From Cupriavidus sp. (lineage in GTDB: Bacteria; Pseudomonadota; Gammaproteobacteria; Burkholderiales; Burkholderiaceae), in assembly GCA_031181345.1 (NCBI GenBank), contig JAPSLC010000010.1, positions 47,275 through 111,274 on the forward strand: DNA of 64,000 bases, read 5' to 3'. The number at the start of each line of letters is the position of its first letter. Positions within the stretch are counted from its first letter, which is position 1. Shown piece by piece: positions 37,424 to 45,728 of the stretch. Both the position numbers and the translations under genes were made by a program. The notes under the pieces are model-generated. The model was not told the DNA's origin, searched no databases, and saw only the letters and a list, made by a program, of their open reading frames with translations.

Positions 37424-39028
37424 TCAGGCCACCGCCAACGTCTTGCTGAACACGCTGACGCCATCCAGATCGCGCAAATCCACCGTCAGCGCCTTGGTCG
37501 ACGGATCGATATTGACCTCGCCGAAGAACTGGAAGCCCGAGTACGGCGACAGGTTCGCCTGACCCGCAGGCGGCGCCTTCTGGAAGACCAGCTGCGGACC
37601 GAAGGTGGCGTCGAGCTGATTGGGGCCGAAGGTGCCGGCGTTCAGCGGGCCGGCGACGAATTCCCAGAACGGCGAGAAGTCGGTGAACTGGGCCTTGGAC
37701 GGATCGTAGTAGTGCGCGGCGCAATAGTGCACGTCGGCGGTCAGCCAGACCACATTGGGCACGCCCTTGATGGCGCGCAGCAGGCGCGCTGTCTCCAGCT
37801 CGCGGCCCATGGCGGCGCCGTCGTTACCGTTGGCAATCGCTTCCCAGCGCGCGTTGCCGGCCGCATCCTTGCCGTCCGGCACCCACAGCCCGATCGGCAT
37901 GTCGGCGGCGACGATCTTCCAGGTGGCCTGCGATTGCTTCAGGCCGTTGACCAGCCATTCGATCTGCTCGTTGCCAAGGAAGACCGTGTCGCCGTTCTCG
38001 GTGGTCTGCAGGTTGGCGGTATTGCCGCCGCGATACGTGCGCATGTCGAGCACGAACACGTCCAGCAGCGGGCCATAGGAAACCTTGCGATAGAGCGTCT
38101 GCTCCGCCGCGGTATTGCCGATCCGCATCGGCGCGTATTCGCGGAAGGCCTGGGTGGCGCGCGCGACCAGCGTGGCGATGTTCTTCTCGGTGTAGCGCGC
38201 ATCGGCGCTCAGGTCCTTGGTCGGCGACCAGTTGTTGGTGACCTCGTGGTCGTCCCATTGCCAGATCTGAGGCACCTCGGCGGAGAAGCGGCGCACGTTC
38301 TCGTCCATCAGGTTGTAGCGGTAGCGGCCCCGGTATTCGTCCAGCGTTTCGGCGACCTTGGAGACCTCCGGCGTCACCAGGTTCTTCCACACGCGGCCGT
38401 TTTCCGCGGTGGCCTCGGCCACGATGGGACCGTCGGCGTAGATCGTGTCGCCACTGTGCAGGAAGAAGTCCGGCTCGCGGCGGCGCATCGCCTCGAAGAT
38501 CTTCATGCCGCCGAACTCGGGATTGATGCCCCAGCCCTGGCCCGCGACGTCGCCGCCCCAGACGAAGCGCACGGGGCGATTGGCGTCGGTGCGCGGAATC
38601 GTGCGGAACTGACCCGGCACCACCACGCCGGTCGCCCGCGGGTTGTCGATGCTGTCGTAGGCCACGCGCAGGAAGATCGATTCGCCGGCCGGCAGCCCCG
38701 ACAGCTCCACGCGGCCCGTGAAATCGGATGCGGCGCTGACGGTGGGGCCCCGCACCTTGCGCGGATTGCGGAAGCTGTCGGTGGTGTCGTACTCCACGCG
38801 CAGCTGCGCGGGACGGTCCGCGCGTGCCCAGACCACCGCGCGCCCGCCGCCTACATCGCCGATCTGGATGCCGTACGGCAGCTTGGGCCGCTCGCTGTCC
38901 GGTACGATGACCGCCGGCGCCTCAGGGGAGTCGTCGGAGCCGCAGGCGGTCAGGCCGAGGCCGGTGCCAAGGCTGAGCGCGCCGGTGTGGATCAGGAAAC
39001 GTCGACGGGGGTAGGGGGATCGGGTCAT
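37424..39028 (-). CDS. alkaline phosphatase D (PhoD)-like phosphodiesterase, Tat lipoprotein
   Basis: This 534-residue protein has a PhoD N-terminal domain ('YGIQIGDVGGGRAVVWARADRPAQLRVEYD') and a metallophosphatase domain with metal-binding motifs 'FVWGGDVAGQGWG', 'FFLHSGDTIYADG', 'WDDHEVTNNW' and 'VWLTADVHYCAAH'. PhoD enzymes hydrolyse phosphodiesters and teichoic or phospholipid head groups. The signal carries twin arginines (RRRFL) and ends in LTACG, a lipobox at Cys26, so it should be exported folded and lipid-anchored. The ATG at 39028 begins this signal; the frame is open upstream without sense. It stands alone, divergent from the PRC-barrel gene. Confidence 0.9.
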   Translation of the reverse strand: MTRSPYPRRRFLIHTGALSLGTGLGLTACGSDDSPEAPAVIVPDSERPKLPYGIQIGDVGGGRAVVWARADRPAQLRVEYDTTDSFRNPRKVRGPTVSAASDFTGRVELSGLPAGESIFLRVAYDSIDNPRATGVVVPGQFRTIPRTDANRPVRFVWGGDVAGQGWGINPEFGGMKIFEAMRRREPDFFLHSGDTIYADGPIVAEATAENGRVWKNLVTPEVSKVAETLDEYRGRYRYNLMDENVRRFSAEVPQIWQWDDHEVTNNWSPTKDLSADARYTEKNIATLVARATQAFREYAPMRIGNTAAEQTLYRKVSYGPLLDVFVLDMRTYRGGNTANLQTTENGDTVFLGNEQIEWLVNGLKQSQATWKIVAADMPIGLWVPDGKDAAGNARWEAIANGNDGAAMGRELETARLLRAIKGVPNVVWLTADVHYCAAHYYDPSKAQFTDFSPFWEFVAGPLNAGTFGPNQLDATFGPQLVFQKAPPAGQANLSPYSGFQFFGEVNIDPSTKALTVDLRDLDGVSVFSKTLAVA

Positions 39029-39188
39029 GTCCTGCCTCTTTCCTTTCAGGGTTGGGGAAGGGAAAGGCAGGACCTTAGCCGGCGATTGCGAAAGAATGAT
39101 GAAAGCCGGCGGGGACGGGTGCCCGAACCGGGATGGCATGGTCGTTGCGAAACACCAGTTCCCGCGAACCATGATCAAGGAGACGGCG

Positions 39189-39626
39189 ATGAATCCCTCG
39201 CAACCCGGCACGAACCAGGGCGGTGCCGACATCGTAGGATCGGGTGTCGGCGAAGGCCCCGGCCCGGAAGTGATGGCGGCCTCCAGCCTCGAGGACACCG
39301 AGGTCTATTCCTCCGACGGCGAGCACGTCGGCGAGATCAGCGAAATCATGCTCGACGTGCCGCGCGGCCGCATTGCCTATGCCGTGCTGACCACCGGTGG
39401 CTTCCTGAGCATCGGCGACACGCTGCACGCGATCCCGTGGAATGCGCTGGTCATGGATACCGACCAGAAATGCTTCCGTCTCGGCATCACGGCCGACCGG
39501 ATCAAGGCGGCGCCCGGCTTCAACAAGGACCAGTGGCCGCGCATGGCGGACCCCCAATGGGGAACGCAGCTGCACCAGTACTACGAGCGCGAGCCGTATT
39601 GGCTGTCCGGCGGCGGCACGCTGTGA
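39189..39626 (+). CDS. PRC-barrel domain protein
   Basis: This 145-residue soluble protein carries a PRC-barrel ('MAASSLEDTEVYSSDGEHVGEISEIMLDVPRGRIAY' split over residues 29-64) followed by a conserved 'FLSIGDTLHAIPWNAL' strand pair. The C-terminus has 'DQWPRMADPQW' and a tyrosine-rich end, as in stress-linked PRC-barrel proteins. The function is not established; PRC-barrels occur in RNA metabolism and the photosynthetic reaction centre. AAGGAG lies six bases before the ATG. Confidence 0.87.
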   Translation: MNPSQPGTNQGGADIVGSGVGEGPGPEVMAASSLEDTEVYSSDGEHVGEISEIMLDVPRGRIAYAVLTTGGFLSIGDTLHAIPWNALVMDTDQKCFRLGITADRIKAAPGFNKDQWPRMADPQWGTQLHQYYEREPYWLSGGGTL

Positions 39627-39744
39627 TATCGGCGACGCGCACCGCATGTTCTGCATGCGGGCGCGTCGTTCTTACAGGGGCATGTAATTCCGCAATGGCC
39701 GGGGCGGCCGTGCGCGACAGGTCCCGAGTTGCAAGCAGTCCTCG

Positions 39745-39897
39745 CTAGATCACGCCCTGGTCGCGCAACGCGGCCAGCTCTCCGGGGCCGATGCCCAGTT
39801 CGGCATAGAACGACGCGTTGTGCTCGCCCACCGCCGGACCGCTGTGCGGCGGCAACGCGACAGGTTGAATACGTCGCAGGGAGTCAGGGGCCTCAAT
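39745..39897 (-). pseudogene. 3' relic of a CaiB/BaiF-type CoA-transferase gene
   Basis: On the minus strand these 50 codons read '...APDSLRRIQPVALPP' and then 'GPAVGEHNASFYAELGIG', ending 'ELAALRDQGVI' and a TAG stop. This is the typical C-terminus of type III (CaiB/BaiF) CoA-transferases, with the 'GEHN' and 'RDQGVI' signatures. There is no start codon and no body of the gene; upstream the frame runs into the Bug gene's last codons in another phase. A deletion that removed the rest of the gene explains it. CoA-transferase, Bug receptor and acyl-CoA dehydrogenase genes often lie together. Confidence 0.72.
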
Positions 39898-40870
39898 CGA
39901 GGCGCGTGCCCGTCGCCTTGACCTGCGCCGCCCACCAGGCCGTCTCGCTGCGGTTCTGCGCGGCGAACGCCTCGGGGCTGTTGCCGACCGGCTCGGCGCC
40001 CAGCTCGATCACGCGCTTGCGCATCTCCGGCGTGGACAGGATACGGGCGCAGGCCTCGTGCAGCTTGGCGATGACTGGCTTGGGCGTGCCGGCCGGCGCC
40101 ATCAGGCCCTTCCAGGCGGTGACCAGATAGCCCTTGACGCCCGCCTCGTCGAAGGTCGGCACATCGGGCAGCGCGGCGGCGCGCTTGTCGCTGGCGACCG
40201 CGATCGGGCGCAGCTTGCCGGCCTGCACCTGGGCCAGCAGCGCGGGCATGTTGTCGATCATCAGGTCGATATGGCCGGCCATCAGGTCCGCGACGGCCGG
40301 GCCGCTGCCTTTGTAGGGCACGTGCTGCATCTGCAGGCCGGCGCTGCGGTTCAGCAGCTCGCCGCCGAGATGCGCGACGGTGCCGTTGCCTGGCGAGCCA
40401 AACGACAGCTTGCCCGGATGGCTGCGCGCATAGGCGAGGAATTCGGACAGGTTGCGCACCGGCAGCTGCGCCTTCACCGCCATCAGGTTGTGCTCGCGCG
40501 CCAGCACCGTGACCGGCGCCAGATCGCGCGTTGGGTCGAACGGCATCTTGCTGTACAGGCTTGGATTGATCACGGTCGGGCCGGCCGCGGCCAGCAGCAG
40601 CGTGTAGCCATCGGGCGCGGCGCGGGCCACGCTCTCGCCGGCGATATTGCCGCCCGCGCCCGGCTTGTTCTCGACCACCACCACCTGGCCCAGTTCGGTC
40701 TTCAGCCGGTCGGCGAGCAGGCGCGCGAGGATATCGGAGGAACCGCCGGGCGCGAATGGCACCACCAGCCGGATCGGCTTGCTCGGGTAGGGCGCTTCGG
40801 CGCGGGCCGCGCCACTGAGCGTAGCGGTGCCGATCGCCTGCGCCATCGTGGCGACGAGGGTCTTGAACAA
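39893..40870 (-). CDS. Bug/TctC-type substrate-binding protein (TTG start)
   Basis: This 325-residue periplasmic receptor begins, by my reading, at a TTG (40868-40870) with AGGAG five bases upstream. That gives a normal signal peptide, MFKTLVATMAQAIG...ARAEAPYP. The first in-frame ATG (40846) would leave a signal too short to work. The mature protein has 'YPSKPIRLVVPFAPGGSSDI', 'VVENKPGAGGNIAGESVA' and '[20 protein letters not shown]'. It lies between the acyl-CoA dehydrogenase and the CoA-transferase relic, so a carboxylic acid fed to a CoA ester is a likely ligand. Confidence 0.9.
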   Translation of the reverse strand: MFKTLVATMAQAIGTATLSGAARAEAPYPSKPIRLVVPFAPGGSSDILARLLADRLKTELGQVVVVENKPGAGGNIAGESVARAAPDGYTLLLAAAGPTVINPSLYSKMPFDPTRDLAPVTVLAREHNLMAVKAQLPVRNLSEFLAYARSHPGKLSFGSPGNGTVAHLGGELLNRSAGLQMQHVPYKGSGPAVADLMAGHIDLMIDNMPALLAQVQAGKLRPIAVASDKRAAALPDVPTFDEAGVKGYLVTAWKGLMAPAGTPKPVIAKLHEACARILSTPEMRKRVIELGAEPVGNSPEAFAAQNRSETAWWAAQVKATGTRLD

Positions 40871-40908
40871 GGTGTCTCCTATGTGTTCTGTTGGCTGCTG
40901 GTCGGAAA

Positions 40909-42063
40909 TCACGCGCCGGCCTGCGCCAGCGTGCGCTTGGCGATATTGAGCTGGTGGATCTGGCTGGTGCCCTCGTACAGGCGGAACAGCCGCACATCGC
41001 GATAGAAGCGCTCGATGCCGTAGTCGGCGATATAGCCGTAGCCGCCGAACATCTGCACGCAGCGGTCGGCGACCCGTCCGCACATCTCGGAAGCGAAGTA
41101 CTTGCAGATCGAGGCCTGCATCGTCACGTCCTCGCCGCGGTCGCGCTGGCGCGCGGTCTCGAGCACCAGCGCGCGCGCGGCGTGAATCTCGGTCTGACAG
41201 TCGGCGATCATCGCCTGCACCAGCTGGAAGCTCGACAGCGGCTCGCCGAACTGCTTGCGCGTGCTGACGAAGCGGACCGCATCGTCGAGCATGCGAATGG
41301 CCGGGCCGATGCACAGCGCTGACAGATGGATGCGCTGCTTGTTCAGCACCTTCATCGCCGTACGGAAGCCCTGGCCTTCGACGCCGCCGATCAGATTGGC
41401 CGCGGGCACGCGGCAATCGTCGAAATGGACCTCCGACACCGGCGAGCCTTCCTGGCCCATCTTCCGGTAGGCCGGTCCCGTGCTCAGACCCGGCGTGCCC
41501 CGCTCGATCAGGAAGGCCGAGATGCCGGACGCGCCGGTGGTGTTGGGGTCGGTGCGCGCCATCACCGTGAACAGGCCGGCGATCGGTGCATTGGTGATGA
41601 AGCATTTGGTGCCGTTGATCACATAGTGGTCGCCATCTCGGCGCGCCGACGTGGTCAGCGCCGTCGCGTCCGATCCGGCCTCGGGTTCGGTCAGCGCGAA
41701 GGAGCCGGTGATCTCGCCGTTGGCCAGCCGCGGCAGATAGCGCTGCTTCTGCGCCGGCGAGCCGTCGGCGACCAGCGCTTCGGAGCCGATGCCGGTGTTG
41801 GTGCCGACGCGCGCGCGGAAAGCCACCGAGCACTGCGACAGTTCGATCGCGGCCAGCACCAGTTCCTCGGTCGTCATGCCGGCACCGCCATAGGCCTCGG
41901 GAATCGAAAAGCCGAACAGCCCGATGTCGGCCATCTCCTTGACCAGGTCGGCCGGCACCTCGTCGCGCGATGCCACCTCGGCCTCGCGCGGCACCAGGCG
42001 CTGCTGCACGAAGCGGCGCAGTTGCGCCAGAAATGCGGGGTAAGTCTCGGGGTCTCGGATCAT
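40909..42063 (-). CDS. acyl-CoA dehydrogenase family protein
   Basis: This 384-residue flavoenzyme has the three acyl-CoA dehydrogenase domains. Signatures are 'GSFALTEPEAGSDATAL' (FAD/substrate), 'CFITNAPIAGLF', 'FGEPLSSFQLVQ' and the C-terminal 'QMFGGYGYIADYGIERFYRDVR' region, followed by 'YEGTSQIHQLNIAKRTL'. It introduces a double bond into an acyl-CoA. The usual catalytic Glu in the 'YEGTSQIHQLNIAK' segment is kept. The ATG at 42063 starts the conserved part. It is divergent from the first IclR gene and shares its promoter region. Confidence 0.92.
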   Translation of the reverse strand: MIRDPETYPAFLAQLRRFVQQRLVPREAEVASRDEVPADLVKEMADIGLFGFSIPEAYGGAGMTTEELVLAAIELSQCSVAFRARVGTNTGIGSEALVADGSPAQKQRYLPRLANGEITGSFALTEPEAGSDATALTTSARRDGDHYVINGTKCFITNAPIAGLFTVMARTDPNTTGASGISAFLIERGTPGLSTGPAYRKMGQEGSPVSEVHFDDCRVPAANLIGGVEGQGFRTAMKVLNKQRIHLSALCIGPAIRMLDDAVRFVSTRKQFGEPLSSFQLVQAMIADCQTEIHAARALVLETARQRDRGEDVTMQASICKYFASEMCGRVADRCVQMFGGYGYIADYGIERFYRDVRLFRLYEGTSQIHQLNIAKRTLAQAGA

Positions 42064-42167
42064 CGTGATGGCTTCCTGTTTCGGTTGGCGGTGGACCGCG
42101 GAACATGTCTTGCGGACCGGCATCGGAGTGGAAGGCAGCGTAGCAACGCGGGCCGAAATAGTGGATC

Positions 42168-42190
42168 GTTGTTTCGCTATCTTGAACAAC
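42168..42190. promoter_or_regulatory. inverted repeat between acyl-CoA dehydrogenase and iclR, candidate operator
   Basis: GTTGTT-N11-AACAAC lies 59 bases upstream of the first IclR gene and 105 bases upstream of the divergent acyl-CoA dehydrogenase. Its size and place suit an IclR-family site, but the match is not unique. Confidence 0.4.
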
Positions 42191-42248
42191 ATGGCGGGGA
42201 CCAGGCGGCCGGGCACGCTATGATCGAGGCCAGAATCGAGGCAAGACA

Positions 42249-43034
42249 ATGGCTCCACGCCCCCATCATCCCGATCCGGCTTTTGCCACCACGCTGGCGC
42301 ATGGACTGTCGCTGCTGCAGTGCTTCGGCATCGGTGACAGCGTGCTCAGCAACAAGGAACTGGCCGAGCGCACCGGCCTGTCGCCGGCGACCGTCAGCCG
42401 GCTGACCTACACGCTGGCCGCGCGCGGCCTGTTGCGCTACGACGCGAAATTGCGCCGCTATCGCCTGGGCTCGACCACGCTGGCGCTGGGCTACCCGCTG
42501 TTGGCAACGCTGCGCATCCGGCAATTGGCGCGTCCGCTGATGAAGCAGCTGGCCGACGAAATCGACGGGTCCGTATCGCTGGGCCTGCGCGACCGCGCGC
42601 AAATGGTCTATGTCGAGACCAGCCGCGGCCACGATGCGATGGCGTTCCGGCCCGATATCGGTGCGACGCTCCCGATGCTGCCGACCGCGGTCGGCCGCGC
42701 CTGGCTATGTCATGCGTCGCCCGAGGAAAGCGCGCCGGTGTTGGCCGCGCTGCGCAAGGCGGATCCGGCGGCATTCCGGCGACAGGCGCCTGCCCTCGAA
42801 CGCGCACGAGAAGAGATGGCCGAGTTCGGTTTCTGCACCTCGCGCGGCGAATGGCAGAGCGACATTCATGCGGTGGCGGCGCCGCTGCCGACGCGTATCG
42901 ACGGCGAAGTCATGGTGTTCAACTGCGGCGTGCTGGGCGTGCGGATGACCGCGCGCAAGCTCGAAGGGCAGATGGGGCCGCGGTTGCTGAGGATGGTGGC
43001 CAGGGTCGAGGCTGCACTGGGGAAGCGTCGATGA
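42249..43034 (+). CDS. IclR family transcriptional regulator (first of a tandem pair)
   Basis: This 261-residue regulator has an N-terminal winged helix ('LLQCFGIGDSVLSNKELAERTGLSPATVSRLTYTL' over residues 22-56) and a C-terminal IclR effector domain ('RPLMKQLADEIDGSVSLGLRDRAQMVYVE', 'GRAWLCHA', 'VFNCGVLG'). It is of the PcaR/PobR-like kind often tied to aromatic pathways. Its stop overlaps the next IclR start (ATGA). The targets are probably the divergent acyl-CoA dehydrogenase unit or the catC-catD genes downstream. Confidence 0.9.
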   Translation: MAPRPHHPDPAFATTLAHGLSLLQCFGIGDSVLSNKELAERTGLSPATVSRLTYTLAARGLLRYDAKLRRYRLGSTTLALGYPLLATLRIRQLARPLMKQLADEIDGSVSLGLRDRAQMVYVETSRGHDAMAFRPDIGATLPMLPTAVGRAWLCHASPEESAPVLAALRKADPAAFRRQAPALERAREEMAEFGFCTSRGEWQSDIHAVAAPLPTRIDGEVMVFNCGVLGVRMTARKLEGQMGPRLLRMVARVEAALGKRR

Positions 43035-43858
43035 CGCGGCCCGGTTCGCGCGCCAGCGCCGCGCATTCCCGCTCGCCTTCGAGCGAGCCTGCCGACAAGG
43101 ACCGGCAGTTCGCCGCCACGCTGGCAAACGGCATCGACATCCTGCTGGCCTTCGACAGCGGGGATGCGATGCTCGGCAATCGGGATTTCGTCGAGCGTAC
43201 CGGGCTGTCGAAGACCACCGTGGCCCGGCTGACGCATACGCTGACGGCGCTCGGCTATCTGCGCCACGACACCGTGCTGCGCAAATACCGGCTCGGCGCG
43301 GCGGTGCTGTCGATGGGCTATCCGCTGCTGGCCAGCATGCATCTGCGTCAGTTGGCGCGCCCGCTGATGAAGGCGCTGGCCGACCGGCTGTCTGGCGCGG
43401 TGTCGCTCGGCATCCGTGATCGCACGCAGATGATCTATGTGGAAACCGCACGCTCGACGGACAGCCTGATCGTGACGCCGGAGATCGGCGCCGCGCTGCC
43501 GATGCTGACCACCGCCATCGGCCGCGCGTGGTTGTGCCATGCGCCGGCGCACGAACGCGACGCGGTGCTGAACCAACTGCGGTTGCAGGACCCCGAGGCC
43601 TTCGCCCGCGCGCAGCCGCGGCTTGCCGATGCCCGCCGCGACCTGGAGCGGCAGGGCTACTGCGCCAATCGCGCTGAATGGCGGCCCGAGGTCTACGGCT
43701 TTGCCGTGCCGATGTGCCAGCCGGTCGGATCGCAGCTGTTCGTGCTCAACTGCGGCGTGCCGGTCGGGCAGGGCAGCTTCGCCGCAGTCGAGAAGCAGGC
43801 CGGGCCGCAACTACGTGCGTTGATGCTCGATATCGAGCGAATGCTGGGGCTGCGATAG
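43031..43858 (+). CDS. IclR family transcriptional regulator (second of a tandem pair)
   Basis: This 275-residue regulator resembles its upstream neighbour along its whole length: 'MLGNRDFVERTGLSKTTVARLTHTLTALG' in the winged helix, 'RPLMKALADRLSGAVSLGIRDRTQMIYVE', 'GRAWLCHAPAHE' and 'VLNCGVPVG'. A hydrophilic N-terminal extension of about 25 residues precedes the helix-turn-helix. The pair very probably arose by tandem duplication, and translation is coupled by a four-base overlap. Either hetero-oligomers or separate targets are possible. Confidence 0.9.
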   Translation: MTRPGSRASAAHSRSPSSEPADKDRQFAATLANGIDILLAFDSGDAMLGNRDFVERTGLSKTTVARLTHTLTALGYLRHDTVLRKYRLGAAVLSMGYPLLASMHLRQLARPLMKALADRLSGAVSLGIRDRTQMIYVETARSTDSLIVTPEIGAALPMLTTAIGRAWLCHAPAHERDAVLNQLRLQDPEAFARAQPRLADARRDLERQGYCANRAEWRPEVYGFAVPMCQPVGSQLFVLNCGVPVGQGSFAAVEKQAGPQLRALMLDIERMLGLR

Positions 43859-44022
43859 CGCGTCGAGGGAACAGGTCGCATGCGTCCTTGCCCTGGGGGC
43901 GGTGCGGGTCGGCTTGTCTGAGCATCGGGACGATTTCAGGCATCATCCTGCCTGACGATCTGCCTTACGATCCGCGCTACCGTCCGCTGCCGCACCACCC
44001 CAACAACTTCACAGGAGACACC

Positions 44023-44319
44023 ATGCCTTACATCATCGAGACCTTCGACAAGCCCGATCACCAGCACGTGCGCAAGGCCCAGCGGCCCGCGCATCTGGAC
44101 TTCCTCGAAGCCAACAAGTCCCTGCTGCTGGCCTGCGGCGCCAAGCTGAACGACGATGGCAGCGACGCGGGCGGCGGTGTCTATATCGTCGATGTCGATA
44201 CCCGCGAGGCCGCGCAGGCACTGATCGAAGCCGATCCCTTCCATCAGGCGGGCCTGTTCGCCGAAGTGCGGATCACGCGCTGGCGCAAGGCCTATCTCGA
44301 CGGCGTCTGCTGTCTTTGA
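44023..44319 (+). CDS. YciI-like small protein
   Basis: This 98-residue protein has the ferredoxin-like YciI (YCII) fold: an N-terminal strand, then 'RKAQRPAHLDFLEANKSLLLACGAKL' split over residues 17-42, then 'AAQALIEADPFHQAGLFAEVRITRW' near the end. The conserved His-Asp pair of YciI proteins is seen in 'PAHLDFL' and the 'DPF' loop. AGGAGA precedes the ATG by five bases. It lies ahead of catC and may belong to the aromatic pathway, but no activity is known. Confidence 0.87.
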   Translation: MPYIIETFDKPDHQHVRKAQRPAHLDFLEANKSLLLACGAKLNDDGSDAGGGVYIVDVDTREAAQALIEADPFHQAGLFAEVRITRWRKAYLDGVCCL

Positions 44320-44447
44320 CATCCCGCTCGAATCGGGCCGCTCCGCCGCTGCGCTTGCCCGGCGCGATGGGTCCGCCCGTGACGCCGATCGCCACGGTAT
44401 GAGCTCGCCTACTCCAATGACCGTACCGCTACGACAAGGAGATCGCC

Positions 44448-44732
44448 ATGCTGTTCATGGTTGAAATGACCGTTCGCATTCCCCAGTCGGCCGACCCGCA
44501 AGCGGTCGACAAGCTGAAGGCCGACGAGAAGGCGCTGTCGCAACAGCTGCAGCGCGAAGGCAAGTGGCGCCACCTGTGGCGCGTGGTGGGCCAGTACGCC
44601 AACGTCAGCATCTTCGACGTCAAGGACAACGACGAGCTGCATACGCTGCTGACTTCGTTGCCGCTGTATCCGTATATGGAGATGAAGGTCACGCCGCTGG
44701 CGCAGCACGGTTCGGCGATCGCGCAGAACTGA
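44448..44732 (+). CDS. catC: muconolactone delta-isomerase CatC
   Basis: This 94-residue enzyme converts muconolactone to 3-oxoadipate enol-lactone in the catechol branch of the beta-ketoadipate pathway. It matches CatC throughout: 'MLFMVEMTVRIP', 'LKADEKALSQQLQREGKWRHLW', 'VSIFDVKDNDELHTLL' and 'LPLYPYMEMKVTPLA'. The protein forms a decamer of ferredoxin-like subunits. AAGGAG lies about six bases before the ATG. No catA or catB gene is in the window, so the branch is split over the genome. Confidence 0.93.
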   Translation: MLFMVEMTVRIPQSADPQAVDKLKADEKALSQQLQREGKWRHLWRVVGQYANVSIFDVKDNDELHTLLTSLPLYPYMEMKVTPLAQHGSAIAQN

Positions 44733-44842
44733 TGATGCTGCCGCTTCGCGCGTGCGCGTGCCGCGCCGCGACGGCCGTCGACCCATCCTGATCTCCAGAA
44801 CCGCCGAGAAACGTTGAGAACCCGCTGAGAAACGCTCCCGCC

Positions 44843-45625
44843 ATGCCCTTCGCCGACCTTTCCGACGTCCGCCTCCACTACCAGTTCGATGGCGACCCGA
44901 GCCTGCCGGTGCTCGTGCTGTCCAATTCGCTGGGCACCAACTTCGACATGTGGCAGCCGCAAGTTGCTACCTTCACGCAGCATTTCCGCGTGCTGCGCTA
45001 CGACACGCGTGGCCACGGCCGCTCGTCCGTGCCTGCCGGTCCCTATACCGTCGCCCAGCTCGGTGGCGACGTGATCGCGCTTCTAGATGCGCTGCAGATC
45101 GATCGTGCGCACTTCTGTGGGCTGTCGATGGGCGGCATCACAGGCATGTGGCTGGGCCTGAATCAGGCGGCGCGGCTCGACAAGCTGGTGCTGTGCAATA
45201 CCGCCGCCTACATCGGCCCGCCGGAGAACTGGACCAACCGCGCCGCGGCAGTCGAGCGCGATGGGGTCGGATCGATCGCGGCCGCGGTCGTCGAAAGATG
45301 GCTGACGGCGGACTTCGCTGCTGTGAATCCGCAACTGGTGCAGCAGTTGCGCGCCATGCTGAGCGCGACCGATGCCGCGGGCTATGCGGCCAATTGCCGC
45401 GCGATTCGCGACAATGATCTGCGTGCCGATATTCACCGGATCGCCGTGCCGACGCTGGTAATCGCGGGCTCCGGCGATATCCCGACGCCGCCGGCCGATG
45501 GCCGCTATATGGCCGAGACGATTCCGGGTGCGTCCTATGTCGAACTGGAGGCGGCCCACCTGTCGAATCTGCAGCAGGTGGAGCGCTTCACGCAGGCAGT
45601 CGTGGAGTTTCTGACCGCGGGCTGA
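44843..45625 (+). CDS. pcaD: 3-oxoadipate enol-lactonase (PcaD/CatD)
   Basis: This 260-residue alpha/beta hydrolase opens 3-oxoadipate enol-lactone to 3-oxoadipate, the step after CatC. The nucleophile is Ser95 in 'FCGLSMGGITGMWLG', the acid lies in 'VIAGSGDIPTP' and the base is His in 'EAAHLSNLQQ'. 'LSNSLGTNFDMWQPQ' and 'RYDTRGHGRSSVP' are the usual oxyanion and turn segments of enol-lactonases. It follows catC by 110 bases; the name catD would serve equally. Confidence 0.92.
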   Translation: MPFADLSDVRLHYQFDGDPSLPVLVLSNSLGTNFDMWQPQVATFTQHFRVLRYDTRGHGRSSVPAGPYTVAQLGGDVIALLDALQIDRAHFCGLSMGGITGMWLGLNQAARLDKLVLCNTAAYIGPPENWTNRAAAVERDGVGSIAAAVVERWLTADFAAVNPQLVQQLRAMLSATDAAGYAANCRAIRDNDLRADIHRIAVPTLVIAGSGDIPTPPADGRYMAETIPGASYVELEAAHLSNLQQVERFTQAVVEFLTAG

Positions 45626-45655
45626 GGGTCGGGGACACGGCAGCGACCGTTTCAC

Positions 45656-45724
45656 GTCGTCCCCGCGAAGGCGGGGATCCAGTGGCTTTGGGAGTCGCTG
45701 GGCCCCCGCGTTCGCGGGGGCGAC
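45656..45724. repeat. REP-like inverted doublet (type B)
   Basis: Two hairpins face each other between convergent genes: CCCCGC-GAAG-GCGGGG at 45661-45676 and CCCCCGCG-TT-CGCGGGGG at 45703-45720. They are flanked by GTCG.../...CGAC and GATCCAG/CTGGGCC ends. Units of this kind (CGTCCCCGCGAAGGCGGGGATCC) are common repeats between genes in many proteobacteria. It may serve as the terminator for both neighbours. Confidence 0.82.
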
Positions 45725-45728
45725 AGAC

